Assembly (NCBI RefSeq): GCF_018698455.1
Contig: NZ_JABIOQ010000074.1
Coordinates: 1 to 64,000, forward strand
From: Sulfurimonas sp.
Lineage (GTDB): Bacteria > Campylobacterota > Campylobacteria > Campylobacterales > Sulfurimonadaceae
Direction: 5' to 3'
DNA length: 64,000 nucleotides
Below the pieces are notes generated by a model. It was not told the DNA's origin. It searched no databases and saw only the letters and a list, made by a program, of their open reading frames with translations. The translations under genes and the position numbers were made by a program. Positions 44,088 through 53,929 of this stretch are shown in pieces; the first letter of the stretch is position 1, and each line of letters starts with the position of its first letter.

Positions 44088-46421
44088 TTGATAAAAAAAG
44101 TAATTAAAAACAGAACCTTAATACTATACATAAGCTTGGCTTTTATTATGTGGATGAGTATTGGATACTTTTTTACTAAATATAGAGTTGGCCAATTAAC
44201 CACAGAAAAATATACTGAAATAACGAAAAATATGCATAAAGAGATTAGAACTTTAGTAAAAGAGAAAGCTGAAACTGTTTTAATAATTGCTATGTCAATA
44301 TCAAACAATAATCAAATAAAAGAAGCTATTCTTAAAAAACAAAAAATGAAGCTAGATTTGAATGCATTTTCTTTATCTTTACAAGAGAATACATCCCTAA
44401 GTGATATATGGATTCAAGTTGTAAATAAAGATGGTACTAGTTTATATAGAAGTTGGACTAAAAAAAATGGTGATGATCTAAAGAAATTTAGAATAGATGT
44501 AACACAGATGATTCAAAATCCTACAATTAGGTCGACTATAAGTGTTGGAAAATTTGACTTGACCTTTAAATCCATGGTGCCACTGTATGAAAGTGGAAAA
44601 TTTATAGGATTTGTAGAAGTAATAGCAAAGTTTAACTCTATTGCGACAAAGATGTCTAATAAAGATTATGATTCTATATTACTAGTAGATAAAAAATACA
44701 AAAGACAGCTTACAAAAGCATTTACAAAAACTTTTATTGAAGATTATTATGTAGCGACTTTAAATGCTAAGCCTGAGTTAGTGGAGTATATTGAAAAAAA
44801 AGGAGTTAAAGCATTTATAAATATAAATACTTATCTCGTCGATAATAATTTCTCGAAACTTATTAGTATGTATCCTGTAATGGATATTAATGGTGAAAAA
44901 ATGGGATATTTCACAATGTTTTATGATTTAAACAATACAGAGATGCAAAGTGTTAATAAAGATGAATTCAGACTCTTCCTGTTGTTCATTGCTTCATTTA
45001 TGATTTCTTTGGCTCTGTTTTATTATTTTTATTTAAAAAACTATGAGACTTTTATAAACAAACTTAATGATGAACTAGAGAATATGGTTGTAGACAAAAC
45101 AAAAGAGATACAATCACAAAATGACGAACTTGAATATGTTGCTAGCCATGATCCCTTAACTAAACTTCCTAACCGTATGTTGTTTATAGATAGATTGAAA
45201 CAAAGTATTAAGAGTGCTGAACGAACTGGTGGCTGCCTGTGTGTTCTATTTTTGGATTTAGATAGATTCAAAGAGGTTAACGACACATATGGACATGATA
45301 TTGGGGACAAACTTCTTCAAGCTGTTGCAACGAGGTTACGTACACAAGTGAGAGAAGTTGATACAATTTCTAGACTTGGCGGGGATGAGTTTACTATATC
45401 ACTTGTAGATTCAAGCAGTAAACAAACAATGTTAGTAGTGGATAAAATAGTATCTTTGATGGCAAAGGTATTTTTAATAAATGAGATAGAAATCTATACT
45501 ACTTTTAGTATTGGAATAAGTAAGTTTCCAGAGGATGGGGAAACATATGATATATTGTTGAGGAATGCAGATACGGCTATGTATAGAGCAAAAGAGAGAG
45601 GGAAAAACACATATCAGTTTTACAACTTTAAAATGACTGAATTAATTGTAGAAAAGTCAAAGCTGGCATTAGAGATAAAAAGAGCATTAGAAAACGATGA
45701 ATTTATACCATATTACCAACCAAAAGTAAATGCAAATACTTCAAAAATCATTGGAATGGAAGCACTAATACGATGGGAGCATCCTGAATACGGATTTATA
45801 ACACCGGATAAATTCATTCCAGTCGCAGAAGAGATAGGTTTAATAAATAAAATAGATTTATGGATGATGAAAAAAACAATTTCAGATATGTCAAAATTGC
45901 AAAAGAATGGATTTGAGATAGGAGTTCTATCACTAAATTTTTCTATGCAACTTTTAGAGGATTTAAACTGCTTTGAAAATTTACAACTATTATTAAAAAA
46001 GTTTCAAGTAAACCCTAAAGATATTGAGGTTGAGATTCCAGAAACTGTTCTAATAGGTAACCAAGAAAAAGTAATAAGTGTTTTAAACAAGTTTAGAGAG
46101 CTTAAAATTGTTATATCTATTGATGATTTTGGAACAGGATACTCGTCTTTATCATACTTAAAGTTATTACCAATAGATAAACTAAAGATTGATCGTAGTT
46201 TCGTAGATGATTTACCTGATGATAAAAATGATGTGGCAATAATTAAAGCCATTATCGCTTTAGCACAAAGTCTTAAGATGGACTTGATTGCAGAAGGAAT
46301 TGAAACAAAGGAACAGGCAGATTTTCTAGTGAAGGCGGGATGTCCAAATCATCAAGGTTATTATTATTCAAAGCCTATCCCTTTTGATAAACTTGAATCT
46401 TTTTTAAAACAGTCGATATAA
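44088..46421 (+). CDS. Membrane GGDEF-EAL protein
   Basis: A 777-residue bifunctional cyclic-di-GMP protein. Helix 1 (about 10-28), a CACHE-like periplasmic sensor and helix 2 (about 300-320) precede a GGDEF domain with GGDEF at 431-435 and an EAL domain with Glu558-Ala-Leu (EALIRW), DDFGTGYSSLSYL and EGIET. Both active sites look intact. It starts at TTG44088 with AAAGG 7 bases upstream. Confidence 0.92.
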   Translation: MIKKVIKNRTLILYISLAFIMWMSIGYFFTKYRVGQLTTEKYTEITKNMHKEIRTLVKEKAETVLIIAMSISNNNQIKEAILKKQKMKLDLNAFSLSLQENTSLSDIWIQVVNKDGTSLYRSWTKKNGDDLKKFRIDVTQMIQNPTIRSTISVGKFDLTFKSMVPLYESGKFIGFVEVIAKFNSIATKMSNKDYDSILLVDKKYKRQLTKAFTKTFIEDYYVATLNAKPELVEYIEKKGVKAFININTYLVDNNFSKLISMYPVMDINGEKMGYFTMFYDLNNTEMQSVNKDEFRLFLLFIASFMISLALFYYFYLKNYETFINKLNDELENMVVDKTKEIQSQNDELEYVASHDPLTKLPNRMLFIDRLKQSIKSAERTGGCLCVLFLDLDRFKEVNDTYGHDIGDKLLQAVATRLRTQVREVDTISRLGGDEFTISLVDSSSKQTMLVVDKIVSLMAKVFLINEIEIYTTFSIGISKFPEDGETYDILLRNADTAMYRAKERGKNTYQFYNFKMTELIVEKSKLALEIKRALENDEFIPYYQPKVNANTSKIIGMEALIRWEHPEYGFITPDKFIPVAEEIGLINKIDLWMMKKTISDMSKLQKNGFEIGVLSLNFSMQLLEDLNCFENLQLLLKKFQVNPKDIEVEIPETVLIGNQEKVISVLNKFRELKIVISIDDFGTGYSSLSYLKLLPIDKLKIDRSFVDDLPDDKNDVAIIKAIIALAQSLKMDLIAEGIETKEQADFLVKAGCPNHQGYYYSKPIPFDKLESFLKQSI

Positions 46422-46451
46422 AAGTAAAATAAATAGATTTTATGGATTAAT

Positions 46452-46772
46452 ATGTTAATAACACACGAAAATGTAATACTATTATTAGATTATGTAAAAA
46501 TAGATAGTTATAGTGTCATCTGCCATTTTAAATGTAATGAAACAAATAAAAGTGTTGTCTCAGCTGTTCCCTTTGAACCATTTGAAGGTAAATTAGAGTT
46601 TACATACAAAGAAGTCTTGCTACATCCAATAAAATCTTATAATAAATATTACCATACACCTATTACTATATATGGTAGTAGTACACAGGAAACTATTATT
46701 TTAAAAGCTTTTAAAAAGATTTCTCGACATTTCGTATGGGATGCAAAAAAAGAGATACTTATTCACAATTAG
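46452..46772 (+). CDS. Small hypothetical protein
   Basis: A 106-residue soluble protein with no recognised domain: an N-terminal hydrophobic strand, then FKCNETNKSVVSAVPFEPFE and a basic C-terminus. No convincing ribosome site is seen. It lies 30 bases after the GGDEF-EAL gene, so an effector-related role is possible but unsupported. Confidence 0.5.
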   Translation: MLITHENVILLLDYVKIDSYSVICHFKCNETNKSVVSAVPFEPFEGKLEFTYKEVLLHPIKSYNKYYHTPITIYGSSTQETIILKAFKKISRHFVWDAKKEILIHN

Positions 46773-46784
46773 TAATTTATTCTC

Positions 46785-46817
46785 ATTTACTATTCATTTG
46801 TTATCTATTTACTATTC
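46785..46817. promoter_or_regulatory. Tandem 11-bp direct repeats upstream of the multiheme cytochrome
   Basis: ATTTACTATTC occurs at 46785-46795 and 46807-46817, exactly 22 bases apart (two helical turns), about 70-100 bases before the cytochrome ATG. Such spacing suits a tandemly bound activator or two-component regulator. Regulator unknown. Confidence 0.6.
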
Positions 46818-46886
46818 GTTTAACCTTTATTTTATCAATAAGATGTAATACTCTCTACTTATATTAAATATAGGGAGAGATTAACT

Positions 46887-49268
46887 ATGAAAAAGAATTT
46901 ATTAGTTACATTAGCTGCATCAGTTGCATTTATGTCAGTAACTGCTACTACTGCTTTAGCATATGACAAGAACCCACCGTTTAAACTCAATAAGCTGAAA
47001 AAGTATACTGAGGTTAGTGCGAATGGAAAGAAAAGAACAGGGTATGAACCAAATAGTGATTATAATGTATTTATAAATTACGAACTAGGTATGCACTGTG
47101 TTGGTTTTTCAATGGATTATTGTTGTGTTATTCCACCATATAATTCTATCCAAGCACAAGCAATTTCTGGAGGAAAAAGTGGTAAGTTACCAAAACTTTT
47201 AACTCCAAATGATAACATCAAGCTTTACTACTACACTAAAGATAACTCTTATAGTGAAGGTAATAAAATGAAGTACTGGTCTGTACCTAAAGATACAGAT
47301 GGTGATGGTCACTTTGATTCTCCAAATGACAATGTTGCAAACTATGTATGGAATCACCTTTTTATATATAAAGATTTAGAAGGTACTATACCTGCAGGAG
47401 CTACTGATAAAGATCGTTTACGTATTGGTAGAGATCTTCCTATTCGTGTAGATAGTGGTCCTTCTGGAATGCCTCTTTCTGGTGGTTACCTAGAATATGC
47501 TGGAAAGCATGGTGGTAACATAGTTATGACAGACACACTCGTTCCTCCTGTTAAAAATGTTAAACTCGTTTTAACTGCCTCACATCTTTGGGATGCACTT
47601 GGTCTTCCTTTAACTGCATTTAATGATTCTACAAGAAAAGGTACTATCCGTTCCGTAACAGAAAAAGACTTCCAACCTTTTCAGTACTCTACAGTTGAGA
47701 TGCATGATGGTTCAGGTAAGGCTATAAAAAATGAGAAGGGACATGCAGTATCTTACTTTGGTACAAATCCTGTAGATATTCCTAACTGTTTTTCTTGTCA
47801 CTCGAGAAATGGTAAAGCAGCACAAATGGCTAGAGAGGAAGGTCTTGATTTTTCTGATAGAGAGTATAAGTATTGGAAAGGTTATCCTGATGAGAGTGAG
47901 TATATGGCTAGACTTGCTGAGTCTTCTATAAATATTCTTTCACTTCATGATGCTCACCATGGAACTACATTTTTAAGTGATTATCAAGATAATGCTTCTG
48001 GTGGTAGACTTGGTAAAACTGGTTTAGTTAACTGTTCTGATTGTCATGGTGATAATGTTTCTGGTAACTTACAGACACCTCGTCCAACCGCAACTGGTTA
48101 TAAGGCTGTTAAAGCAAAACCTTTAAGTGAAGCTATACATAACTTTCACCTTGCAATGGTTCCAATGCCTGATGGTGCTGGACGTTCACAAGCTTGTCAG
48201 TCTTGTCACCCAACACACTTCCAAAACTCTAACATGAATGATGATTCAAATCCATTCCGTGTTACAGATAGATACGGTGAAGGAAGATTTAGCAAAAGCG
48301 ATATCAGAAAATCTGGTGGTGGTTGTTATGTAAGACGTGATGCTCACTCAAACCCAGATGCTAAACCACCATTTTTCTTAAATGATTATGGTAAATGGCA
48401 ACTTAATGAAGTAGCACTTAAAGATGAACATGGAAAAGATGCTGGCGAGTTAAGAGGTTTATACTGTACTAACTGTCACACTAAAGTAGCTCAAGCTATG
48501 CAAAACTTTGACAATATTACTCATGATAGTACACAGACGGGTAAAACTTTAAGAAACAAAACTCTTAAAGAGATGATAAAAGAAATCTCTGGTGGAGATG
48601 CTGCGGCATTTGCAGCTATTGCAGACCCTAAAACTACTGGAAATAATGAAGTACTTAGCTACTATGCAGATCACAAATCAGCAACATTAGTTAAAAATGC
48701 TGGTAAAGATGGAGCGTTAGATCTTAAGCCATGGAATCACCCAACTGGTGGAGATGTTCCATATGCAGCGGCATCTGGTGGTAATGACTGGTGGTTATCA
48801 GCTTCTGAGCCTCACTGTGCGGATTGTCACTTAGCTCCATTTGTTGAGAGTGAAGCTGGTGGAAAGTATTTCCCTATAGATTTACCAAACAAGTACTCTC
48901 TATACAGATACTCAAAAGCTCACGGAGACATTGCTTGTCAATCTTGTCATGAGTCTACTCACGGATTATACTCTACTAGGTATGATGGTAAAGAGCGTTC
49001 AGTTGATGTAACAACACATGAACAAGCACTTCAATATTCTCCAGATGGTGAATATGCAGGTCCTGTAACATGTTCAGCTTGTCACACAGTAAATGATAAA
49101 GGTGTTCCTTTACAACTTGAAGGTACAGAGTATGAAAATGATTACTGGGCTTCAGTAACATTAGCACACTTTATGAGAAGTGGAGATCAAAAAATTGGTA
49201 CGAAAGAACTAGTTAAAAAGTATCCATATTCTAAATCTGCAAACATCGTTACAAAAGGTTGGAAGTAG
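46887..49268 (+). CDS. Seven-heme periplasmic cytochrome c
   Basis: A 793-residue exported protein (signal peptide about 1-25). Seven CxxCH sites start at Cys301, 383, 437, 527, 644, 684 and 729. The N-terminal 300 residues are heme-free and contain the motif YELGMHCVGFSMDYCCVIPP. An isolated Cys480 in GGGCYVRRDAHSNPD sits where a heme site could once have been. A GGGAGAG site precedes the ATG. It probably carries out or feeds an extracytoplasmic redox reaction; substrate unknown. The heme-lyase gene ccsBA lies about 800 bases downstream. Confidence 0.85.
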   Translation: MKKNLLVTLAASVAFMSVTATTALAYDKNPPFKLNKLKKYTEVSANGKKRTGYEPNSDYNVFINYELGMHCVGFSMDYCCVIPPYNSIQAQAISGGKSGKLPKLLTPNDNIKLYYYTKDNSYSEGNKMKYWSVPKDTDGDGHFDSPNDNVANYVWNHLFIYKDLEGTIPAGATDKDRLRIGRDLPIRVDSGPSGMPLSGGYLEYAGKHGGNIVMTDTLVPPVKNVKLVLTASHLWDALGLPLTAFNDSTRKGTIRSVTEKDFQPFQYSTVEMHDGSGKAIKNEKGHAVSYFGTNPVDIPNCFSCHSRNGKAAQMAREEGLDFSDREYKYWKGYPDESEYMARLAESSINILSLHDAHHGTTFLSDYQDNASGGRLGKTGLVNCSDCHGDNVSGNLQTPRPTATGYKAVKAKPLSEAIHNFHLAMVPMPDGAGRSQACQSCHPTHFQNSNMNDDSNPFRVTDRYGEGRFSKSDIRKSGGGCYVRRDAHSNPDAKPPFFLNDYGKWQLNEVALKDEHGKDAGELRGLYCTNCHTKVAQAMQNFDNITHDSTQTGKTLRNKTLKEMIKEISGGDAAAFAAIADPKTTGNNEVLSYYADHKSATLVKNAGKDGALDLKPWNHPTGGDVPYAAASGGNDWWLSASEPHCADCHLAPFVESEAGGKYFPIDLPNKYSLYRYSKAHGDIACQSCHESTHGLYSTRYDGKERSVDVTTHEQALQYSPDGEYAGPVTCSACHTVNDKGVPLQLEGTEYENDYWASVTLAHFMRSGDQKIGTKELVKKYPYSKSANIVTKGWK

Positions 49269-49303
49269 TACTTCCTTCTTTTTATCCCTCTTATGAGGGA
49301 TAA
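49261..49303 (+). terminator. Double hairpin after the cytochrome gene
   Basis: GGAAGTA-G-TACTTCC spans the stop codon (49261-49275) and is followed by TTCTTTTT. A second stem TTATCCCTC/GAGGGATAA (49282-49290 and 49295-49303, 4-base loop) follows, then a T-rich stretch. Together they should end cytochrome transcription. Confidence 0.7.
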
Positions 49304-49340
49304 TTCTTCTTCAATAATTTAAAATTTCCAAGGAATTTTT

Positions 49341-50015
49341 ATGAACCTATATATTAAATCTACTTTTTTTGTTTGTGCTATGAGTATATCATTGTCAGCC
49401 GAGCTTTATATAACATACTTTGATCATGGTGAGATTAAAGCCAAGACACATTATATTGATGGAACAAACACAGACTCTCTAGAGGGTACAAAGCATGGTT
49501 TACAAACAGTTTATTATGAGATGGGTAGGATTGCTTATTCTGTAAACTATATAAATGATAAACGCGATGGAAAACTCACTTGGCATGATAAAAAAGGGCA
49601 TAAACTCTCAGATGTCTTTTATAAAAATGGAAAACTCGAAGGAATGGAAAGTTCTTATTTTATAGATGGTTCGCTAAAACACAGTGTTAATTATGTGAAC
49701 GATAAGAAAGAAGGTGCTCAAAAAGAGTATTTTAACAACGGTATAGTAGCTTTAGTCGTTACATACAAAAATAACAAGAAAGAGGGATTTCAAAAAGAGT
49801 ACAATGAAGATGGAACACTCTTTAGCAGTGTTAATTATAAAAACAATTATAAAGAAGGTGAGCAAAAGTGGTTTTCTAAAGATGGAAAAGTAATAAAAAC
49901 ACTTCTTTATAAGAATGATAGACCTATAAATGTGATGAAACAAGTACAAGTAAAACAAAAAGAATATAATATTTATGTTGATAGCATAGACTTCTCTCCA
50001 CAAAACGTCGAATAG
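49341..50015 (+). CDS. Exported MORN/YwqK-repeat protein
   Basis: A 224-residue protein with a signal peptide and about six repeats of the type YYE-x-G-x3-YSVNYINDKRDGK (HGLQTVYYEMG, EGAQKEYFNNG, EGFQKEYNEDG, EGEQKWFSKDG). These MORN-like repeats form a beta-hairpin scaffold and are also found in YwqK-type proteins annotated as antitoxins; no toxin is adjacent. Function here is unknown. Confidence 0.75.
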   Translation: MNLYIKSTFFVCAMSISLSAELYITYFDHGEIKAKTHYIDGTNTDSLEGTKHGLQTVYYEMGRIAYSVNYINDKRDGKLTWHDKKGHKLSDVFYKNGKLEGMESSYFIDGSLKHSVNYVNDKKEGAQKEYFNNGIVALVVTYKNNKKEGFQKEYNEDGTLFSSVNYKNNYKEGEQKWFSKDGKVIKTLLYKNDRPINVMKQVQVKQKEYNIYVDSIDFSPQNVE

Positions 50016-50093
50016 TACATTAAAATCACTATTTGATGCTCTTTATTATCTAAAATTAACTACAATTGCTCTTTATTAAAAAGGGTATATTCT

Positions 50094-53000
50094 ATGAAAC
50101 AAATTATTTCTATTCTTCGTTCAATGAAAACAATGGCAATGCTACTACTAATCTTTGCATTTTCAGTTGGTTATGCAACTATAGTTGAAAATGACTATGG
50201 AACAATGACAGCCAAATCTGAGATATATAATGCACTATGGTTTGAAGCATTACTTGGATTTTTAGCTTTCAACTTATCTTTAAATATAGTACATTACAAG
50301 ATGTATACTCTTAAAAAAGCTCCTGTTTTTATTTTTCACATTGGTTTTTTAGTTATTCTTTTTGGTGCAACTGTTACCCGTTATGTTGGGTATGAAGGTT
50401 CTATGCATATCCGTGAAGGTTCTTCGTCTTCAACTATTGTCTCTGCTGATGCATACTATAGTGTCAATGCGAGTATAAATGATAAAACAGTAAACTATGA
50501 TAAAGTAATTTATCTTTCTAAACGCAGTAAAAATGATGTTAGTACTTCATTAGAACTAGAAGGAAAAAAGATAGATGTAGAATTACTAGAGTATATTCCT
50601 GATGCTATTGAGAGTTTAGAAGCAGATGCAAATGGACATCCCATTGCAAAACTTATGATTACTACAAGTGGCAAAGGGAAACCTGTTGCTTTAGATATGG
50701 GTAACTACTTTGATGCTGGAAATTTCATTTTAGATTTTAAATCTGGTCTTACATTTGAGAAGCCTGTGATTTCAATGTATATGGAAGATGAGAAACTTTA
50801 CATGAACCATGAAATGAAGTTAGAGTACTTTAGAATGGCTGACCGTGAAAAAGGAGAACTTCTTGCAAATACCAAAGAAATATTTAATCCAAGAATTCTT
50901 TATAGTACTGATTTAGGAAGCTTTGTTCTGCGTGAATTCATGCCTCTTGCAAGCAAAAAAATCATTACAAACCCAGAATCAAAAATGAATTCTATGGGTG
51001 TTGATGCTCTGCGTTTTAACGTGAGTGTTGATGGAGAGAGTGCAGAGAGTCTAGTCTTTGGTAGAAGCAAAGTTATAGGACAAGAAAAACACTTGATGCT
51101 CAATGGTGTAGATGTTCACCTTTCTTATGGAGCAAAAAATATAGAGATTCCATTTCGTATAAAACTACTTGATTTTCAACTCGACCGTTATCCTGGTTCA
51201 ATGAGTCCTGCTTCTTATGCGAGTGAAGTAGAACTTATAGACAAAAAAAATGGAGTAAACATGCCATTTAGAATATATATGAATAATATTTTAGATTATC
51301 AGAATTTTAGATTCTTCCAAGCCTCTTATGATAGAGATGAGGGTGGAACTATTCTTTCTGTAAACAATGACCCAGGAACACTTCCATCATACATCGGTTA
51401 TGCTCTCTTAGCTCTTGGAATGTTTTGGACGCTAATTAGTGGAAGAGGGAGATTTTCTAAACTATCAGAAAAAGCTAAAAAATCTAGTGCAGCGAAGGTT
51501 GTTCCAGCTCTTTTAGCATTAGGCTTACTTTTAAATCCTAATGCAGTTCATGCAGATATAGACCCTTCTATAAAAACAATCCTCGCGTTTGATAAAGAAC
51601 ATGCCCATGATTTTGGACAGCTTATCATTCAAGATACGCAAGGAAGAATGAAACCTATGGATACACTTGCAACAGAGATTCTTGCAAAGGTTTATAGAGG
51701 CTCATCACTCAAAGTTGGAGATAAGACTCTTACCCCAACACAGGTCGTTCTTGGAATGATGATACGTCCAGATATTTATAGAGATGTAAAAATGATACGT
51801 ACCAAAGACGAGGCAATAAATAAGGCATTAGGTGCATCTACAGATGCAAAGTATGTTTCATTTTCTCAGTTTTTTATGGATCCTGTTGGTATGAGTGGAT
51901 ATAAACTCTCTGAACTTGTTGAAAACGCGACAAGAAAAGAACCAAAGTACAGAGATAAGCTTGATAAGTCAGTTCTTAAAATAGATGAAAAGCTTAATGT
52001 TTGTTATATGGTTTTTACGGGCTCTCTTTTAAAAATGTGGGCAAAACCACATGACCTTAATAACAAGTGGTTTGCAACTATAGAAGCTTTAAAAACTTTT
52101 TCACCTGAAAATAGCATGCAAGTACGAAATGTAGCTGTTGCATACTTTACTTCGGTTGATACAGCTCTAAGTAGTGGTGATTGGTCTGCTAGTGATAAAG
52201 CACTTGAAGATATAGCACACTATCAAAGTGCTTATGGCTCAGAAGTGTTTCCAAGTCAAAACAAAATAGATGCAGAAGTATTTTATAATAAAATAAATGT
52301 ATTTGAAGAGTTGTGGCCACTTTACTTTGTAGTGGGTTTTTTACTTCTAATACTTAGTTTTACAAAAATAATATATCCTAAAATGGGTATGAATTTAATT
52401 ACAAAGTCATCACTTATTTTACTTGTAGCTTTCTTTTTAGCACATACCGGAGGATTGGCTCTTAGATGGTATATCTCTGGTCATGCTCCTTGGAGTAATG
52501 GTTTTGAATCTATGACTTATATAGCTTGGGCAACAGTTTTAGCAGGATTTATTTTCTCTAAGCATTCTCCTATTACCTTAGCTGCAACTTCTATTTTAGC
52601 TGGTCTTATTTTATTTGTAGCACACCTTAGTTGGATGGACCCTCAAATAACAAACCTTGTACCTGTTTTAAACTCTTACTGGTTGAGTATTCATGTGAGT
52701 ATGATTACAGCTAGTTACGGCTTCTTAGCACTTGGAGCACTTCTTGGTTTTATAACTATTTTACTATTTATAGTAAAAACAGATAAAAATGAGAAGCAGA
52801 TTTCACTCTCTATAAAAGAGCTAAACGCCATCAATGAAATGAGTCTAATAGTTGGTCTAGTTTTACTAACTGTTGGAAACTTTTTAGGTGGCGTTTGGGC
52901 AAATGAGTCTTGGGGTAGATACTGGGGTTGGGACCCTAAAGAAACTTGGGCTCTTGTGACTATTTTAGTTTATGCTGTTGTTATACACTTAAGATTTATA

Positions 53001-53213
53001 AAGTCTTTATATAGTGAGTTTAACTTCAGTGTTATTTCACTTATGTCTTTTTCTTCAGTACTAATGACATACTTTGGTGTGAACTACTACCTAGCTGGTA
53101 TGCACTCATATGCTAAAGGTGACCCGGTACCTATACCGGATTTTGTTCCGGTAACTTATGCTGTAATCTTTGTTGTTATAGCACTCGCGTTTAGAAACAG
53201 AAAGATAGTCTAG
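50094..53213 (+). CDS. ccsBA: Fused cytochrome c synthase CcsBA (ResB-ResC)
   Basis: A 1039-residue system II heme lyase. The N-terminal ResB/CcsB half has membrane helices and a large periplasmic domain (about 100-450); the C-terminal CcsA half has many helices with conserved His (AHTGGLALRWYISGHAPW) and the Trp-rich heme-handling segment WGRYWGWDPKETW. The fusion is typical of Campylobacterota, where paralogues serve different cytochromes. It should attach heme to the CxxCH proteins encoded nearby. Confidence 0.93.
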   Translation: MKQIISILRSMKTMAMLLLIFAFSVGYATIVENDYGTMTAKSEIYNALWFEALLGFLAFNLSLNIVHYKMYTLKKAPVFIFHIGFLVILFGATVTRYVGYEGSMHIREGSSSSTIVSADAYYSVNASINDKTVNYDKVIYLSKRSKNDVSTSLELEGKKIDVELLEYIPDAIESLEADANGHPIAKLMITTSGKGKPVALDMGNYFDAGNFILDFKSGLTFEKPVISMYMEDEKLYMNHEMKLEYFRMADREKGELLANTKEIFNPRILYSTDLGSFVLREFMPLASKKIITNPESKMNSMGVDALRFNVSVDGESAESLVFGRSKVIGQEKHLMLNGVDVHLSYGAKNIEIPFRIKLLDFQLDRYPGSMSPASYASEVELIDKKNGVNMPFRIYMNNILDYQNFRFFQASYDRDEGGTILSVNNDPGTLPSYIGYALLALGMFWTLISGRGRFSKLSEKAKKSSAAKVVPALLALGLLLNPNAVHADIDPSIKTILAFDKEHAHDFGQLIIQDTQGRMKPMDTLATEILAKVYRGSSLKVGDKTLTPTQVVLGMMIRPDIYRDVKMIRTKDEAINKALGASTDAKYVSFSQFFMDPVGMSGYKLSELVENATRKEPKYRDKLDKSVLKIDEKLNVCYMVFTGSLLKMWAKPHDLNNKWFATIEALKTFSPENSMQVRNVAVAYFTSVDTALSSGDWSASDKALEDIAHYQSAYGSEVFPSQNKIDAEVFYNKINVFEELWPLYFVVGFLLLILSFTKIIYPKMGMNLITKSSLILLVAFFLAHTGGLALRWYISGHAPWSNGFESMTYIAWATVLAGFIFSKHSPITLAATSILAGLILFVAHLSWMDPQITNLVPVLNSYWLSIHVSMITASYGFLALGALLGFITILLFIVKTDKNEKQISLSIKELNAINEMSLIVGLVLLTVGNFLGGVWANESWGRYWGWDPKETWALVTILVYAVVIHLRFIKSLYSEFNFSVISLMSFSSVLMTYFGVNYYLAGMHSYAKGDPVPIPDFVPVTYAVIFVVIALAFRNRKIV

Positions 53214-53221
53214 AAAATAGT

Positions 53222-53926
53222 ATGGAATTTGAAGGTTTTGGCAAAGGCACGTTAGAATTTTTAACTTCTATAAAAAATAACAACAATAAAGAATGGTTTG
53301 AAGCTCACAAGCTAGAGTATGAAAAACTCATTCTTAATCCATCTCGTTCATTCGTTGTTGAAATGGGTGAACACCTCCAAGCCTTAGAACCCACTATAAA
53401 CGCCATTCCAAAGATAAACAAGTCTCTTTATCGAATCTATAGAGACACTCGTAGAATGGGAGCTAACAAAGAGCCTATAAAACATAGAATCGGTGTTATT
53501 TTTTGGCAGGGAAATACAAAGAGAATGCAAAGCTCATCTTTTTATATGCATTTTTCACCTGACGAGCTTTACGTGGCAGTCGGTGTACGATGGTTTGAGA
53601 AGGCTATGCTTGATGCTTATAGAGAGTATATAAAAGATGATACTAAACGCAGGGAACTCTATGCTATACTTGAGAATATTAAATCAAAAGACAAAGGTTA
53701 TACTCATCTGGAAAAAGGCTATAAACGCTACCCTAGAGGTTTCAGTAAAGAGATGACGCATTCAGATTTGAGTCTGTATAAAGGCATGGCAACATTTAAA
53801 ATGCTTGAGCCAAGCTTAATTTATGATGGACAGACACTAGTTAATACACTCTATAAGATATATGAAGATATGCTTCCCTTGCAGAAATTTATGTATGAAG
53901 TTAGTTTGAGAATAAGAGAGGATTGA
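53222..53926 (+). CDS. DUF2461 family protein
   Basis: A 234-residue protein matching DUF2461 (TIGR02453): NNNKEWFEAHKLEYEKLILNP near the start, SLYRIYRDTRRMGANKEPIK, FYMHFSPDELYVAVG, and YKRYPRGFSKE. Function unknown. It is 8 bases after ccsBA and 3 bases before hemH, so it is part of a heme-related operon by position only. Confidence 0.85.
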   Translation: MEFEGFGKGTLEFLTSIKNNNNKEWFEAHKLEYEKLILNPSRSFVVEMGEHLQALEPTINAIPKINKSLYRIYRDTRRMGANKEPIKHRIGVIFWQGNTKRMQSSSFYMHFSPDELYVAVGVRWFEKAMLDAYREYIKDDTKRRELYAILENIKSKDKGYTHLEKGYKRYPRGFSKEMTHSDLSLYKGMATFKMLEPSLIYDGQTLVNTLYKIYEDMLPLQKFMYEVSLRIRED

Positions 53927-53929
53927 AAA

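Noticed and set aside
47460-48500. Eighth heme site at Cys480 of the cytochrome
   Set aside because: The motif reads CYVRR and lacks the second Cys and the His, so only seven CxxCH sites are counted.
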